Origin: Flagellimonas taeanensis
Lineage (GTDB): Bacteria > Bacteroidota > Bacteroidia > Flavobacteriales > Flavobacteriaceae
DNA length: 64,000 nucleotides
Assembly (NCBI RefSeq): GCF_003584105.1
Contig: NZ_QXFO01000008.1
Coordinates: forward strand, 124,001-188,000
Direction of reading: 5' to 3'
The notes under the pieces are model-generated. The model saw nothing but the letters and a program-made list of their open reading frames with translations, had not been told where the DNA came from and did not search any database. The position numbers and the translations under genes were made by a program. Below, one piece after another: positions 1 through 9,539 of this stretch. Within the stretch, counting starts at the first letter, position 1. The number at the start of each line of letters is the position of its first letter.

Positions 1-847
1 ATGTGAAGATGAGATAAGTGGCAAGGTTTTCCGTTTTCAGCATGCGGTGGAGCGTGCTGTTCTGCTCCTGTCGGGTCAGCAACTGCACTTTGTCGCCCAA
101 AACGGCCTGAATGGAACTTTTCACTTCATCAATTTTTGATAGGTCGTTCAGTTTAAAATTGATGCCAGAAACCATGGTGCTGTCCTTTTCCAATAATTTC
201 TGGATAAGGGGGAGTTGGGCGAACACATATTTTTTGTCGAGGCCCTCTTCCACGGCATATACGCCACTGACCACCAACGGAAGTTCGTTGTAGGGTTTTG
301 AATTGGTGAGCCCCTGTTGCGTGAAAGAACCTTTTCCGGGCTTTGGGACAAGGACCATCATGGGCGTTCGGTTGTTCGTGGGGACGCCTAGCAGATTATA
401 GATGCCAATGCCAATGACCCCGTTGTACTCCATGTTGCCCCAATTACCAAATTGTAAGGTGCTGTCCACCCCGGTCACCGATCGGTATCGCTCATCCACT
501 CCTTTTATATAGGCAATGGTGCTTTTCTCCTTAAAGGTCAAATAGGCCCTTTCCTCCAGTTCCTTGGAAAAATTGGCCAACTCGGGAATGTCCTGCAAAG
601 CAGCTTCTTCACTGGGCATCAGGGAAAAATATTTCCCGGTTGTGGGCGTGGCCTTCAAGTCGGGATCAAAAGTATTGGAAAAAGACAGACTGAACGTTTT
701 TAGCCCAGCAAAGGCCGAAAGCACAATGAAAAGTGCCGCAGAACCAATCACGATGACCAAAAAAGTAACAAAATTGATGATGTTCACCGCATTTTGACTG
801 CTTTTGGACCGTAGATAGCGCTTGGCGATATAAAACGGGAAGTTCAA
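1..847 (-). CDS. FtsX/LolE-type ABC transporter permease, 3' part beyond window
   Basis: An open frame of 282 codons on the minus strand runs off the left edge. It starts at a TTG (847) only 2 bases after the rbfA stop, so the two genes are probably co-transcribed. The N-terminus reads LNFPFYIAKRYLRSK, followed by a membrane segment (about residues 22-46) rich in V, I and A and then a long periplasmic domain. This is the usual start of LolC/LolE/MacB-type permeases, which work with a LolD-like ATPase in lipoprotein or peptide export at the inner membrane. The three C-terminal membrane helices would lie outside the window. No ATG fits the start, so the TTG start is inferred from the family's usual N-terminus. 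Family assignment is solid; the substrate is unknown. Confidence 0.85.
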   Translation of the reverse strand, partial: MNFPFYIAKRYLRSKSSQNAVNIINFVTFLVIVIGSAALFIVLSAFAGLKTFSLSFSNTFDPDLKATPTTGKYFSLMPSEEAALQDIPELANFSKELEERAYLTFKEKSTIAYIKGVDERYRSVTGVDSTLQFGNWGNMEYNGVIGIGIYNLLGVPTNNRTPMMVLVPKPGKGSFTQQGLTNSKPYNELPLVVSGVYAVEEGLDKKYVFAQLPLIQKLLEKDSTMVSGINFKLNDLSKIDEVKSSIQAVLGDKVQLLTRQEQNSTLHRMLKTENLATYLIFT

Positions 848-849
848 GG

Positions 850-1245
850 TCAGGATTTCTTTCGTTTGTCGAGCAGGTCCCTGTTCTCTATGGGGTTTTC
901 CTCCCCTTTGAGCGATTGTTCAATTCTATCGATATATTCCAAGGAATCATCCAGATAAAAAACAAGCTCGGGCACTCTTCTCAACTGGTTTTTGGTACGA
1001 AGGGCCAGTTCATGGCGAATGGTCACTTGGCTGGCCTTGATCCCGGCCAACAACTCTTTGGCGTCCTTGTTGGGAAAAATGCTCACATAGACCTTGGCCA
1101 ATGACAGATCCACCGTTACAGATACTTTGGAAACAGAGATCAAAGTTCCCCTGAGCCCGCCATCAGTGGCCGCTCGTTGCAGGATGTCCGCCAGATCTTT
1201 TTGGATGATTCCTGCTATTTTCTTTTGCCGTTGTGTTTCCTCCAT
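850..1245 (-). CDS. rbfA: Ribosome-binding factor A
   Basis: This 131-residue protein has the normal RbfA length and KH-like pattern: an N-terminal helix with QRQKKIAGIIQKDLADIL, then LISVSKVSVTVDLSLAKVYVSIFP and a C-terminal RVPELVFYLDDSLEYIDRIEQ motif. RbfA binds the 30S subunit during late 16S rRNA maturation and cold adaptation. The gene is followed after 2 bases by the permease gene and is divergent from the epimerase gene at 1351, so the promoters for both directions should lie in 1246-1350. Nothing about it is unusual. Confidence 0.95.
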   Translation of the reverse strand: MEETQRQKKIAGIIQKDLADILQRAATDGGLRGTLISVSKVSVTVDLSLAKVYVSIFPNKDAKELLAGIKASQVTIRHELALRTKNQLRRVPELVFYLDDSLEYIDRIEQSLKGEENPIENRDLLDKRKKS

Positions 1246-1350
1246 GGTGCAAAAATAAAGGAAATCCTGACTAACCCCGCACTTTGAATGGATTACAGTC
1301 CGTAATTTTGGAAAAACCGTGCATTGCAGAACATAAAATCAGGTAGGTCC

Positions 1351-1767
1351 ATGGATAAAATTGAACACATCGGCATTGCCGTAAAGAATTTGGAAGCGTC
1401 CAACCAGTTATTCGCCAAATTGCTGGGAGTGCCCCCCTATAAAATGGAAGAGGTGGCCTCGGAAGGCGTGAGGACCTCTTTTTTTGAATCGGGACCCAAC
1501 AAAGTGGAATTGTTGGAAGCCACAAGTGCTGACAGCCCAATTGCGAAGTTTTTGGAAAAAAGGGGAGAGGGCATCCACCACATCGCCTTTGCTGTGGAGG
1601 ATATTGTTTCGGAGTTGGCCCGACTGAAGAAGGAAGGGTTCCAGCTATTGAACGAAATACCCAAAAAGGGGGCCGATAACAAACTGGTGGCATTCCTGCA
1701 CCCGAAGGGCACAAACGGTGTGCTGGTGGAGCTTTGCCAAGAAATAAAAGCAAAGGAGGGGCGTTAA
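1351..1767 (+). CDS. mce: Methylmalonyl-CoA epimerase
   Basis: The product is a 138-residue vicinal-oxygen-chelate (glyoxalase-fold) protein that interconverts (R)- and (S)-methylmalonyl-CoA in propionate metabolism. It starts MDKIEHIGIAVKNLEAS, with the metal-ligand His in the first beta strand; a second His pair is in GIHHIAFAVEDI, and the C-terminus has the family pattern HPKGTNGVLVELCQE. The frame stays open back to 1324, but the ATG at 1351 matches the family N-terminus, so that start was chosen. It lies directly upstream of the tRNA gene on the host side. Confidence 0.95.
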   Translation: MDKIEHIGIAVKNLEASNQLFAKLLGVPPYKMEEVASEGVRTSFFESGPNKVELLEATSADSPIAKFLEKRGEGIHHIAFAVEDIVSELARLKKEGFQLLNEIPKKGADNKLVAFLHPKGTNGVLVELCQEIKAKEGR

Positions 1768-1771
1768 AACC

Positions 1772-1802
1772 TTGCGGTGTAGAAAAATAAACACTAATAT
1801 TG
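1772..1802 (+). promoter_or_regulatory. Bacteroidota-type promoter for the tRNA
   Basis: A TTG at 1772-1774 is followed after 20 bases by TAATATTG at 1795-1802, close to the TTG-N19/20-TAnnTTTG consensus of Bacteroidota sigma-A promoters, with one mismatch in the -7 box. It ends 15 bases before the tRNA. Confidence 0.6.
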
Positions 1803-1817
1803 CATCCGCAAATTGCG

Positions 1818-1891
1818 GGTCCTATAGCTCAGTTGGTTAGAGCACCTGACTCATAATCAGGTGGTCCCTGGTTCGAGCCCAGGTGGGACCA
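1818..1891 (+). tRNA. tRNA with anticodon CAT (elongator Met or Ile2); integration target
   Basis: The 74-base cloverleaf is complete. Acceptor GGTCCTA pairs with TGGGACC, the D arm is GCTC/GAGC, the anticodon arm is CCTGA-CTCATAA-TCAGG with anticodon CAT, the T arm is CCTGG-TTCGAGC-CCAGG, and the discriminator base is A. CCA is not encoded. CAT tRNAs can be elongator Met or Ile2 (lysidine-modified), and I cannot decide between them by eye; initiator Met is unlikely because the C1-A72 mismatch is absent. The 3' half is duplicated at 50481-50523, which marks this gene as the integration site of the large element. Confidence 0.95.
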
Positions 1892-1892
1892 C
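1850..1892 (+). other. attL core
   Basis: These 43 bases begin in the anticodon loop (CTCATAATC...) and end one base past the discriminator A. They are identical to 50481-50523. The base before the repeat differs between the two ends (A at 1849, G at 50480), as does the base after it. Crossover near the anticodon loop is typical of tyrosine integrases that use tRNA genes. Confidence 0.93.
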
Positions 1893-1904
1893 TTCAACAA
1901 AGAT

Positions 1905-1937
1905 AAGCCTTTCAAGCAATTGGGAGGTTTTTCCTTT
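1905..1937 (+). terminator. Element-supplied terminator for the target tRNA
   Basis: A continuous 11 bp stem (1905-1915 with 1920-1930, allowing three G-T pairs) closes on a GCAA tetraloop and is followed by a T-rich run. It lies just inside the element, 14 bases after the tRNA, where the host terminator would have been. The tRNA's presumed original terminator is now at 50526-50567. Both hairpins share CCTTTCAA. Confidence 0.7.
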
Positions 1938-1943
1938 TTATGC

Positions 1944-1964
1944 GGGTACAACATAGGTACAACA
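1944..1964 (+). repeat. Left copy of 21 bp integrase arm-like repeat
   Basis: The unit contains GTACAACA twice with an 11-base period. An identical 21 bp copy in the same orientation is at 50345-50365. The two copies lie 52 and 116 bases inside the attL and attR cores. Paired short direct repeats flanking the core are the usual form of arm-type binding sites of tyrosine integrases. The binding role is inferred. Confidence 0.6.
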
Positions 1965-2003
1965 TTTTAAAAAAGATCATTATATCTATCATAAAAGGGT
2001 GTT

Positions 2004-5000
2004 TTATTTTATTAAGGCACTGGGAGACCGGCCAAATTGCTTTTTAAAACATTTGCTAAAATAAAAAGGGTCCTTAAAACCAACCATATCTGCCACTTCG
2101 GAAACATTGTAATTTCTTGTCCTTAACAAATGTGCGGATTTTTTCAACCGTATGGTCTTAATAAATTCATTTGGGGAAAGATCCGTAAGTTCAGTGATTT
2201 TACGATAAAGTTTAGAAGAACTTATGCCCAACTCCTTGCAAATGAAGCTAGAGGAAAGTTCTGCGTCATCAATATTCTTCTCGATTAGATTTTTGATTTT
2301 TGTAATCAATTCAATATCTATCTGTGAGTGGGCCAAAGTCAACACATCACTTTCTACCTCACCTGAAAATTTTTGTTTTAGATCGAAATGATTCTTAAGG
2401 ATATTGTCAATACGCGTCTTTAAAAGAGAAGGGTCAAAAGGCTTTACCAAATATCCGTCAACACCAAGCTTATATCCATTGATCCTGTTTTCATTCTCCG
2501 CTAGGGCCGTGAGTAGTATTACTGGAATATGGCTAAGGTTTTCATCCTTTTTCAGTTCTTTTACAAATTCAAAGCCATCCATTTTGGGCATCATCACATC
2601 CGCAACACAGAGGGTCGGCTTTATTTTTCTACAGATCTTTAAACCTTCTTTGCCATTTTCGGCTTCGTACACCTTATAAAAATCAGAAAGATATTCCACT
2701 ACATACTTTCTTAGTTCCGAATTGTCCTCAATAATCAATATCTTTTGTTTGACCTCAACATTGTTCTTGTTGGATGGAATGCTATTGAACGAAGCCTCCA
2801 GTTTTTTTATAGGGATTAAGGCATCATCGATAATATCCTTGTTTTGGGGAAAATCGCCCAACTCCTTCTTGGAAAAGGCCGATTTGTGCACGGGCAATAC
2901 CACTGTGAATATACTACCTTTCCCTGGCTGGCTCTCTACTTTTATCTCTCCTTTGTGAATTTCCACCAACGATTTTACCAGGGATAGGCCAATGCCGGTG
3001 CCCGTAGAGTTTCCCATGTTGTTCTGGACTTGGTAAAATCTGGAAAAGATACGCTCTTGGCTTTCCGAAGGTATCCCGATCCCGTCGTCACTTACTTCAA
3101 TGACCAATTTTTTGTTGGTCTCGTTTTCCTTGAATCCGATGAACAGATCAACATTTCCATATTCATTGGTAAATTTTAGGGCGTTTGACAATAGGTTGAA
3201 GAGAATCTTATTGTACTTGTCAATGTCTATCCAACATTTCATGGACTGCTCTTCAACATTAAGGTTCAAGGTGATGTTTTTGGCATGGGCCACTTCCACA
3301 AAGGAGTTCAATATGTTTTCCGTTCGGACCAGAATGTCTGTTTTGAAGACTTTTAGGGCCAATTCCCCTGTTTCTGCCCTTCTAAAGTCCAAGATCTGGT
3401 TCACCAAGCGAAGCAATCTTTCTGCATTTTGCTGGATAAGATTTCCCCTGCCTTTTGAATAGGGACTGAGCTCATCTTGCTCCAAGAGCTGTTTTACCGG
3501 TCCAAGGATCAAGGTCAGTGGCGTTCTTAGTTCATGGGATATGTTGGTGAAAAACCTCAATTTCTCATTGTTCAACTTTTCATCTCGTTCTCGCTGTACC
3601 TTTTCCATCAAAAGCTCCCTTTTCAATTTTAGACGAGAACGGATCTGCTTTCTGGCAAAGAAGATGATCAATCCCAGAGCCAGTGCTATCAATCCCAGAC
3701 CCTTGCCTGTCAACCAAAAAATAGGTGAGACCGTAATCTCATAGGTTGACGTTTCACTCCAGTTGCCATCACTGTTCCTTGAGCGTACCTCAAAGGTATA
3801 ATCCTTTGAAGGTAGGTTGGTGTATTGTACGGTCCTTGAATCACTAGTAGTCTCTATCCAATTTTCATCAAAACCTAAAAGTCTGTATTGGAATCTGTTC
3901 AATCTTTCATTGGTATATGATGGGGATGAGAATTGAAAGGAAATGTTTCTGTTCTTATAGTCCAAAACCATACGTTTGGAATAGTTCAGGTCCATTTTCA
4001 AAGGGACCTGCCCGTTGATGTCCAATCCCGGAAATACTTCATTATTCTGAATTTTAAAGCTCGTGATCACCGGAGGCGGCACATAGGTGTTTTCCTTGAT
4101 CTTATTTGGTTCAAAGTAAATAATCCCGTTTTGGGCACCCACATAAATCCGGGAATCATTGAATTCGAAAAAACCATTCATGCTAAAAACATCCAGCCTG
4201 TTTCCACTTTCGATATGGTAGAAATACACCTCATTGGAATGTGGTTCGTATCTGGCCAGACCATTATTGTTCATGTTGAGCCAAAACGTCCTTGAACTAT
4301 CGATTTCGATATCAGTAATCCACTTACCCAATAACTCTTCCGGTTGGGAGATCCTATCAAAATTGTCTTTCTCCGCATTGTATTTTGCAATTCCGTTGCG
4401 AGTGGAGACCCAAACACTGGATTCATCATCCACCAAAATATCGGTGATGTAATTATGGGGAAGCCCCTCATTGTTTTCGGCATCACTTCGGTACTGTTTG
4501 CTAATCCTTGTTTCCACATCATAATGGATCACACCATCCTTGGTGGATAGCCAAAGTGTATTTCCCTGTCGTTTGATTTTATCAATTTCGGCATCGGGCA
4601 GTATGGCCTTTGGTCCAATGGGTACCATTGTTTTGTCATCCAAAAATTGGACACCCTCACCAAAGGAACCAACAATCAGTGTGTTGAGGTCATATTTCAA
4701 GAAAGCCAGCACCGGGGAACTTATAAAGCCGATGTCCTTTATTGTTGAGCTATCGGTTACATAATCATAGATGAGCACCTTTCCGTTCCAAAGACCACAG
4801 TAGAAGATTTTTCCGTCGTCGGAATAAATACTGGTAATATTGTTCGTTTTATAGTGCAGGGGCACAAAATGTTCACCTTTTGAAATGAACAATCCATTAT
4901 TTTTGGTGGCCACTATAAGTCTGTTATCATAGGTTTTGGAAAATCCTTTGATGGTCGGCGCCTTATTGTCTATATACAAGGAAATGTCCTTGTTGATCTT

Positions 5001-6053
5001 GAACTGATTTTCATACGGATCATATTTGTCCAGACCATTTTCCGTTCCGATCCAGAGTACCCCGGAACCGTCAAAGTAAAGGGCGGAAATCAAGTTATCG
5101 ACCAAAGAGGTATCATCGGACAATATGGAAAAGTGTCGTTCAAAATCACCTTTGGCAATGTCCTCCAGATTATTGCACACAATAAGTCCGCCCAGTGTGC
5201 CAAGCCAGAACTTACCATCCGGAGCTCTTGCGATTGATAGAAAATAGGGGCCGAGATCTTCCCGGACCACATCATCTTCTATATACAGGTTCTCAAAAGT
5301 GTCCGACTGCCTGTCCAACTTGAAGAGGCCTTTTCGGGTCCCTGCAAAGATGTCCGACTTATGGTCTTGGTAAATAAAATGGATGTATGGGTATTTTTCA
5401 TCTGAATGGGGTACGGACAGGATATAATTGGTGTATTGTGAAATCGTCCCTTGGGTGTTCAAGATAATTTTGGCGATGGAAACGCCATTATAACTTCCGA
5501 TCCAAATATTGCCTTCATTATCTTCAAAAATTTCCTTAATGTAGTCATAGTTGGGAAGATCGACCTTTGTGAAAACTTTCTCCAAGGCATCGTATCTATA
5601 AAGCCCATTATATTTGGTACCTACCCATACCCTTTTATGGCGATCGATATGAACGGCTCGGATTTCCGCATAGGGAAAACTGTCCTGACCATTCTTATTC
5701 TGCAAAAAGTCAACAAGTTCATGGGTTGCAGTATTAAAACGTAATAGTCCCTTATTGGTACCTATCCACATATTGTTGGTGGTCGGGTCTAGCTCCATAC
5801 CAGTTACATCTGCTTTGTAAATGTCACTGTTCAAAGATGAAGACAATAGATCGGGCTTAAACTGGTACCCATCAAATCGATTCACCCCGGAAAAAGTGCC
5901 CAGCCACAAGAAACCTTGCTGATCTTGTATGATGTGTCGCACCGAATTATGGGACAGCCCATTTTTATCATTATAATGGTTGAATTTTAAATGCTGCGCA
6001 TCAAGATAAAAGAAGGAAACTAAAACAAGTATGATTGCGAAGTACGTTTTCAT
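2004..6053 (-). CDS. Hybrid two-component sensor/regulator (HTCS), AraC output
   Basis: This 1349-residue fused sensor-regulator should control the divergent SusC/SusD locus. Order: signal peptide (1-19); two-propeller periplasmic sensor with repeated [IV]W[IVL]G[ST] blades (about 25-690); Y_Y_Y domain (about 700-780); membrane segment (about 788-806); HisKA with phospho-acceptor His near 839 in NISHELRTPL; HATPase with N-box NLLSNALKFT near 958 and DDGIGI; receiver with Asp near 1151 in VADVMMPKMDG; and C-terminal AraC helix-turn-helix (about 1245-1349) ending in VGFKDPFYFSKCFKKQFGRSP. Every catalytic motif is intact. HTCS proteins usually bind an oligosaccharide released by the neighbouring enzymes; here a uronate-containing sugar is likely. 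It is the first gene inside attL. Confidence 0.96.
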   Translation of the reverse strand: MKTYFAIILVLVSFFYLDAQHLKFNHYNDKNGLSHNSVRHIIQDQQGFLWLGTFSGVNRFDGYQFKPDLLSSSLNSDIYKADVTGMELDPTTNNMWIGTNKGLLRFNTATHELVDFLQNKNGQDSFPYAEIRAVHIDRHKRVWVGTKYNGLYRYDALEKVFTKVDLPNYDYIKEIFEDNEGNIWIGSYNGVSIAKIILNTQGTISQYTNYILSVPHSDEKYPYIHFIYQDHKSDIFAGTRKGLFKLDRQSDTFENLYIEDDVVREDLGPYFLSIARAPDGKFWLGTLGGLIVCNNLEDIAKGDFERHFSILSDDTSLVDNLISALYFDGSGVLWIGTENGLDKYDPYENQFKINKDISLYIDNKAPTIKGFSKTYDNRLIVATKNNGLFISKGEHFVPLHYKTNNITSIYSDDGKIFYCGLWNGKVLIYDYVTDSSTIKDIGFISSPVLAFLKYDLNTLIVGSFGEGVQFLDDKTMVPIGPKAILPDAEIDKIKRQGNTLWLSTKDGVIHYDVETRISKQYRSDAENNEGLPHNYITDILVDDESSVWVSTRNGIAKYNAEKDNFDRISQPEELLGKWITDIEIDSSRTFWLNMNNNGLARYEPHSNEVYFYHIESGNRLDVFSMNGFFEFNDSRIYVGAQNGIIYFEPNKIKENTYVPPPVITSFKIQNNEVFPGLDINGQVPLKMDLNYSKRMVLDYKNRNISFQFSSPSYTNERLNRFQYRLLGFDENWIETTSDSRTVQYTNLPSKDYTFEVRSRNSDGNWSETSTYEITVSPIFWLTGKGLGLIALALGLIIFFARKQIRSRLKLKRELLMEKVQRERDEKLNNEKLRFFTNISHELRTPLTLILGPVKQLLEQDELSPYSKGRGNLIQQNAERLLRLVNQILDFRRAETGELALKVFKTDILVRTENILNSFVEVAHAKNITLNLNVEEQSMKCWIDIDKYNKILFNLLSNALKFTNEYGNVDLFIGFKENETNKKLVIEVSDDGIGIPSESQERIFSRFYQVQNNMGNSTGTGIGLSLVKSLVEIHKGEIKVESQPGKGSIFTVVLPVHKSAFSKKELGDFPQNKDIIDDALIPIKKLEASFNSIPSNKNNVEVKQKILIIEDNSELRKYVVEYLSDFYKVYEAENGKEGLKICRKIKPTLCVADVMMPKMDGFEFVKELKKDENLSHIPVILLTALAENENRINGYKLGVDGYLVKPFDPSLLKTRIDNILKNHFDLKQKFSGEVESDVLTLAHSQIDIELITKIKNLIEKNIDDAELSSSFICKELGISSSKLYRKITELTDLSPNEFIKTIRLKKSAHLLRTRNYNVSEVADMVGFKDPFYFSKCFKKQFGRSPSALIK

Positions 6054-6523
6054 TAATGCAGGATTTACAATAGGATACTTGTTTCAAATTACCAGAAACA
6101 CCCCAAACCTAAACGGACATGCCTTTGTCAAGAATCCTGATGTTATGCGCAAGCCCTTTGGCAAAGGAAAAGTGTTCAGTCAAATATATTTCTTTTGGCA
6201 GGCATTAAGGTAGTTTGGATGGGCCAATAGATGGAATATTTAACCAAATTCCTGTAAATAAGCTTCTAAATTTCGGTTTTTATTCTCCGACCAATGGGAT
6301 GTAATTCCTTGGGGGGGATGGTAATTGTTTCAAGCTCCATAATGAATCAAGGACCAGACAGACACTATCGTCACCACATTTAATTGGTTACATCCGCTTC
6401 ATCCCATTTAGTCAAAATTCAGGCATATAAGGTGAAAATTTACATGATTTTGATTGAAAATCACATTTTCATTAAGGGTAAAGAATTGTAAAATTGCTAG
6501 CAAATTAACCAAACAAACTTTAA
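6054..6523. promoter_or_regulatory. Divergent control region between HTCS and SusC, with nested dyad
   Basis: This 470 bp spacer holds no gene. Near its right end are nested inverted repeats: TGAAAAT (6433-6439) with ATTTTCA (6465-6471), and inside them TGATTTT (6445-6451) with AAAATCA (6457-6463). The dyad is about 50 bp upstream of the SusC start, where an AraC-type output domain would bind. TAAAATTG at 6489-6496 resembles a -7 box, but no well-placed TTG partner was found. Binding is inferred from symmetry and position only. Confidence 0.45.
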
Positions 6524-9523
6524 ATGAATAAGATTAAATTAGTTTTATCGACTTTCTTTCTGATTTTATCATTTACGACATGGGCACAATCCATAACTGT
6601 GTCCGGTGTTGTGTTGGACAACAACAATACACCTCTGCCAGGTGTAAATGTCCTTCAGAAAGCAACCACCAATGGTGTGGTGACCGATTTCGATGGAAAG
6701 TTCTCCATTGATGTACCAGAACAGAACGCCACTTTGGTATTTTCGTACATTGGATTCTTGACGCAGGAAATTGAAGTGGACGGAAATCAATCCAATTTGA
6801 AAATTCAAATGGTTGAAGATGCCGCCTTGTTGGATGAGGTCGTGATCATAGGATATGGTCAGGCCAAGAAAAGTGACCTCACAGGCGCCGTCGCATCCCT
6901 GAAATCTTCGGATATAGCAAGGGCCAACCCTGTTTCCGCCGCACAAGGTATCCAAGGTCAAATGGCAGGGGTGAACATCATTAAAAGAAACAATAGACCA
7001 GGTTCAGGTCTTGACATTAGGATCAGGGGACTTAGTTCCATCGATTTCAGCAATGAACCTTTGGTTGTTATTGATGGTATTCAAGGTGCCGATTTGAACA
7101 CGGTGAACCCCGCCGATATTGAAACCATCGATATTCTAAAAGATGCTTCTTCCACGGCCATTTATGGATCACGTGGTGCTAATGGTGTGGTCATTGTCAC
7201 CACCAAACGTGGTACCAAGGGAAAAATGTCCTTGACCTACAATGGATATTCCGGGCTCAAAATGCCATCCTATTTGCCAGAAATGCAAAATGCCCAACAA
7301 TTTTATCAGGCAAGCACTATTGCCAGGGAACAAAATGGGTACGCCGCCAAAACCTTTACATCCACCGAGATGGAAGTGTTGGCTTCCGGGAATGGCATTG
7401 ATTGGGTGGACGAAGTGACCCGTTCTGCTTTGCAGACCAGCCATAATGTTTCTTTGAGTGGAGGCAGCGATAATGTCAACTATTATTTTTCCCTTGGCTA
7501 CTTAAATGAAGGAGGTACCCTAAAAGACACTGATTTTAAGCGATACACCATCAATGGTGGATTGGATGGCGATGTCACGGACCATGTGAAGGTTGGGTTC
7601 ACCATGAACTACACCAATTCCCTGATCAATTTAGGTTCCAGGGAGTCGCTCCGCGGAGCGTATCGGGCACGACCCACGGGGGTAGTCTATTTTGATGAGA
7701 TACTTAATCCCAGCGAAAACAACGATGTGGAGCATGATGGATATGCCGTATGGATGGGCATCAATGACAAACAAGTGTTGAACCCAATAGTAGAGGCCGA
7801 TAGAAGAAATTTCCAGTTGGAGACGCTCAGTTCTGATTTTAGGGGCAACGCCTATATAGAAGTGACCCCTTTAGAAGGACTGAGTCTGAAATCATCCCTC
7901 TCTGCAAGAAAATATGATGCACGGGATGGAATGTACCGTGGTACTTTCACAAAAGATCAAAGGGCAAGTTTGCCTCCAAGGGCCAACAGCAGCAACCAAA
8001 TATTGACCAATTATACGCTTGATAACATCATCAACTACCAAAAAACATTTGGTAAAAGCAGTATAAATGCGACCGTGGCACAAAGTGCCTTCAAAGAAAG
8101 AGTGGAGGTAATGGGCCTCGATGTGGAAAATCTACCCTATGATTCATCGTGGTATGCCGTCAATACTGCTGGCACCATCAACTCGGTCAATTCCAATTTG
8201 ACCGAAAGGACCATTTCTTCCTATATGGGCAGGCTCGTATATGGGTTCAACGATAACCGGTATCTGCTGACCGTGACTGGAAGATGGGACGGTGCGTCGC
8301 AATTGGGTGACGGGAACAAATGGGATTTTTTCCCATCGGCAGCCTTGGCCTGGAAAATCAGCGATGAGAACTTCCTAAATGACAGCGAGACCATATCGAA
8401 CATGAAGATTCGGGTAAGTTATGGTACCGTGGGCAACAGCGCGGTTGACCCCTACAGTACCTTGACCAGATTGTTGCAGACACCATACGCCTTTGGCGAA
8501 GCTCCGGCATACGGTTTTGCCCCTGCCGCCTTGGTCGATAAGGATTTGGGATGGGAAAAAAGCAAGGAATTGAACATAGGGCTTGATCTCGCCCTGTTCA
8601 ATAATAGGATCTCTTCCACCATTGAGGTTTATGACAGGGAGACCGTGGACCTGATTTATAGGGAACGCATCCCGACCTCACAAGGCTTTGGAGAGTTCAT
8701 CACCAATATTGGTTCGGTATCCAATAAGGGAATCGAGGTGGCCCTCAACACCAGAAACATTGTAAAGGATAAAATTACTTGGTCCACTTCTGTAAATTTC
8801 GCCAAGAACATCAATGAAGTGTTGTCCATTGGCAATAATGGAACCCTTGAAGATATTGGGTCCAACCTTTTTGTGGGGCAACCCTTGAATTCCAATTATT
8901 TCTATGAGTTTGATGGCATTTGGCAATTGGATGAAGCCGAAGAAGCCGCAGTGTATGGACAGGTTCCCGGTTCTGTGAAAGTAGTGGACCAAAACCAGGA
9001 CGGCAAGATCTCATCGGCCCCAGGGGAGGATGATAGGATCATCTTGGGTTCCGAACAGCCCGACTGGACCATGGGTATCACCAACAAATTTACCTTTGGT
9101 AACATTGACCTTTCCTTTTTGGCCTATACCGTCCAGGGCGTCCAATTTAGAAACAACTTTTTAAGCGGTACTATGGGAGAAGTGGGTAACGGTAGGTACA
9201 ATGCCCTAAACCTGAACTATTGGACTCCGGACAACCCGACCAATGACTATTTCGGGGCTGGAGTACCCAATCCCTATAGACAGGCCATCCAATATCAGGA
9301 CGCTAGCTTCATACGTATTTCCGATATTACTTTGGGCTATACCCTACCGTCCGAATTGGCATCCGATGTATTGGGAGTCCAGAATTTGCGGATATACGCC
9401 CAAGTGATCAACCCATTCATTTTTCATGATTTTGATGGGATAGATCCTGAATTCAATTCCAGCGCCTATAACGATGATGTGTCCTCGACCACGATACTAT
9501 TGGGCGTGAAATGTACTTTTTAA
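6524..9523 (+). CDS. SusC/RagA family TonB-linked outer membrane transporter
   Basis: This 999-residue outer-membrane barrel imports oligosaccharides captured by its SusD partner, powered by TonB. It has a signal peptide ending near WAQS, a carboxypeptidase-regulatory-like domain (about 25-100; SVTGVV-like start with LPGVNV and F..D.DGKFSI), the plug with DEVVIIGYGQAKKSDLTGAV, the SusC signature IYGSRGANGVVIVTTKRG (about 216-233) and a long barrel ending in an aromatic residue (CTF). Length is normal. It is followed by SusD after 16 bases and precedes the degradative genes, so it is probably the first gene of a long transcript under control of the HTCS. Confidence 0.96.
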   Translation: MNKIKLVLSTFFLILSFTTWAQSITVSGVVLDNNNTPLPGVNVLQKATTNGVVTDFDGKFSIDVPEQNATLVFSYIGFLTQEIEVDGNQSNLKIQMVEDAALLDEVVIIGYGQAKKSDLTGAVASLKSSDIARANPVSAAQGIQGQMAGVNIIKRNNRPGSGLDIRIRGLSSIDFSNEPLVVIDGIQGADLNTVNPADIETIDILKDASSTAIYGSRGANGVVIVTTKRGTKGKMSLTYNGYSGLKMPSYLPEMQNAQQFYQASTIAREQNGYAAKTFTSTEMEVLASGNGIDWVDEVTRSALQTSHNVSLSGGSDNVNYYFSLGYLNEGGTLKDTDFKRYTINGGLDGDVTDHVKVGFTMNYTNSLINLGSRESLRGAYRARPTGVVYFDEILNPSENNDVEHDGYAVWMGINDKQVLNPIVEADRRNFQLETLSSDFRGNAYIEVTPLEGLSLKSSLSARKYDARDGMYRGTFTKDQRASLPPRANSSNQILTNYTLDNIINYQKTFGKSSINATVAQSAFKERVEVMGLDVENLPYDSSWYAVNTAGTINSVNSNLTERTISSYMGRLVYGFNDNRYLLTVTGRWDGASQLGDGNKWDFFPSAALAWKISDENFLNDSETISNMKIRVSYGTVGNSAVDPYSTLTRLLQTPYAFGEAPAYGFAPAALVDKDLGWEKSKELNIGLDLALFNNRISSTIEVYDRETVDLIYRERIPTSQGFGEFITNIGSVSNKGIEVALNTRNIVKDKITWSTSVNFAKNINEVLSIGNNGTLEDIGSNLFVGQPLNSNYFYEFDGIWQLDEAEEAAVYGQVPGSVKVVDQNQDGKISSAPGEDDRIILGSEQPDWTMGITNKFTFGNIDLSFLAYTVQGVQFRNNFLSGTMGEVGNGRYNALNLNYWTPDNPTNDYFGAGVPNPYRQAIQYQDASFIRISDITLGYTLPSELASDVLGVQNLRIYAQVINPFIFHDFDGIDPEFNSSAYNDDVSSTTILLGVKCTF

Positions 9524-9539
9524 TTTAAAATAACAAGAC

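Noticed and set aside
1271-1753. Long minus-strand frame opposite the epimerase gene
   Set aside because: It is a shadow of mce with Pro/Cys-rich, non-family sequence.
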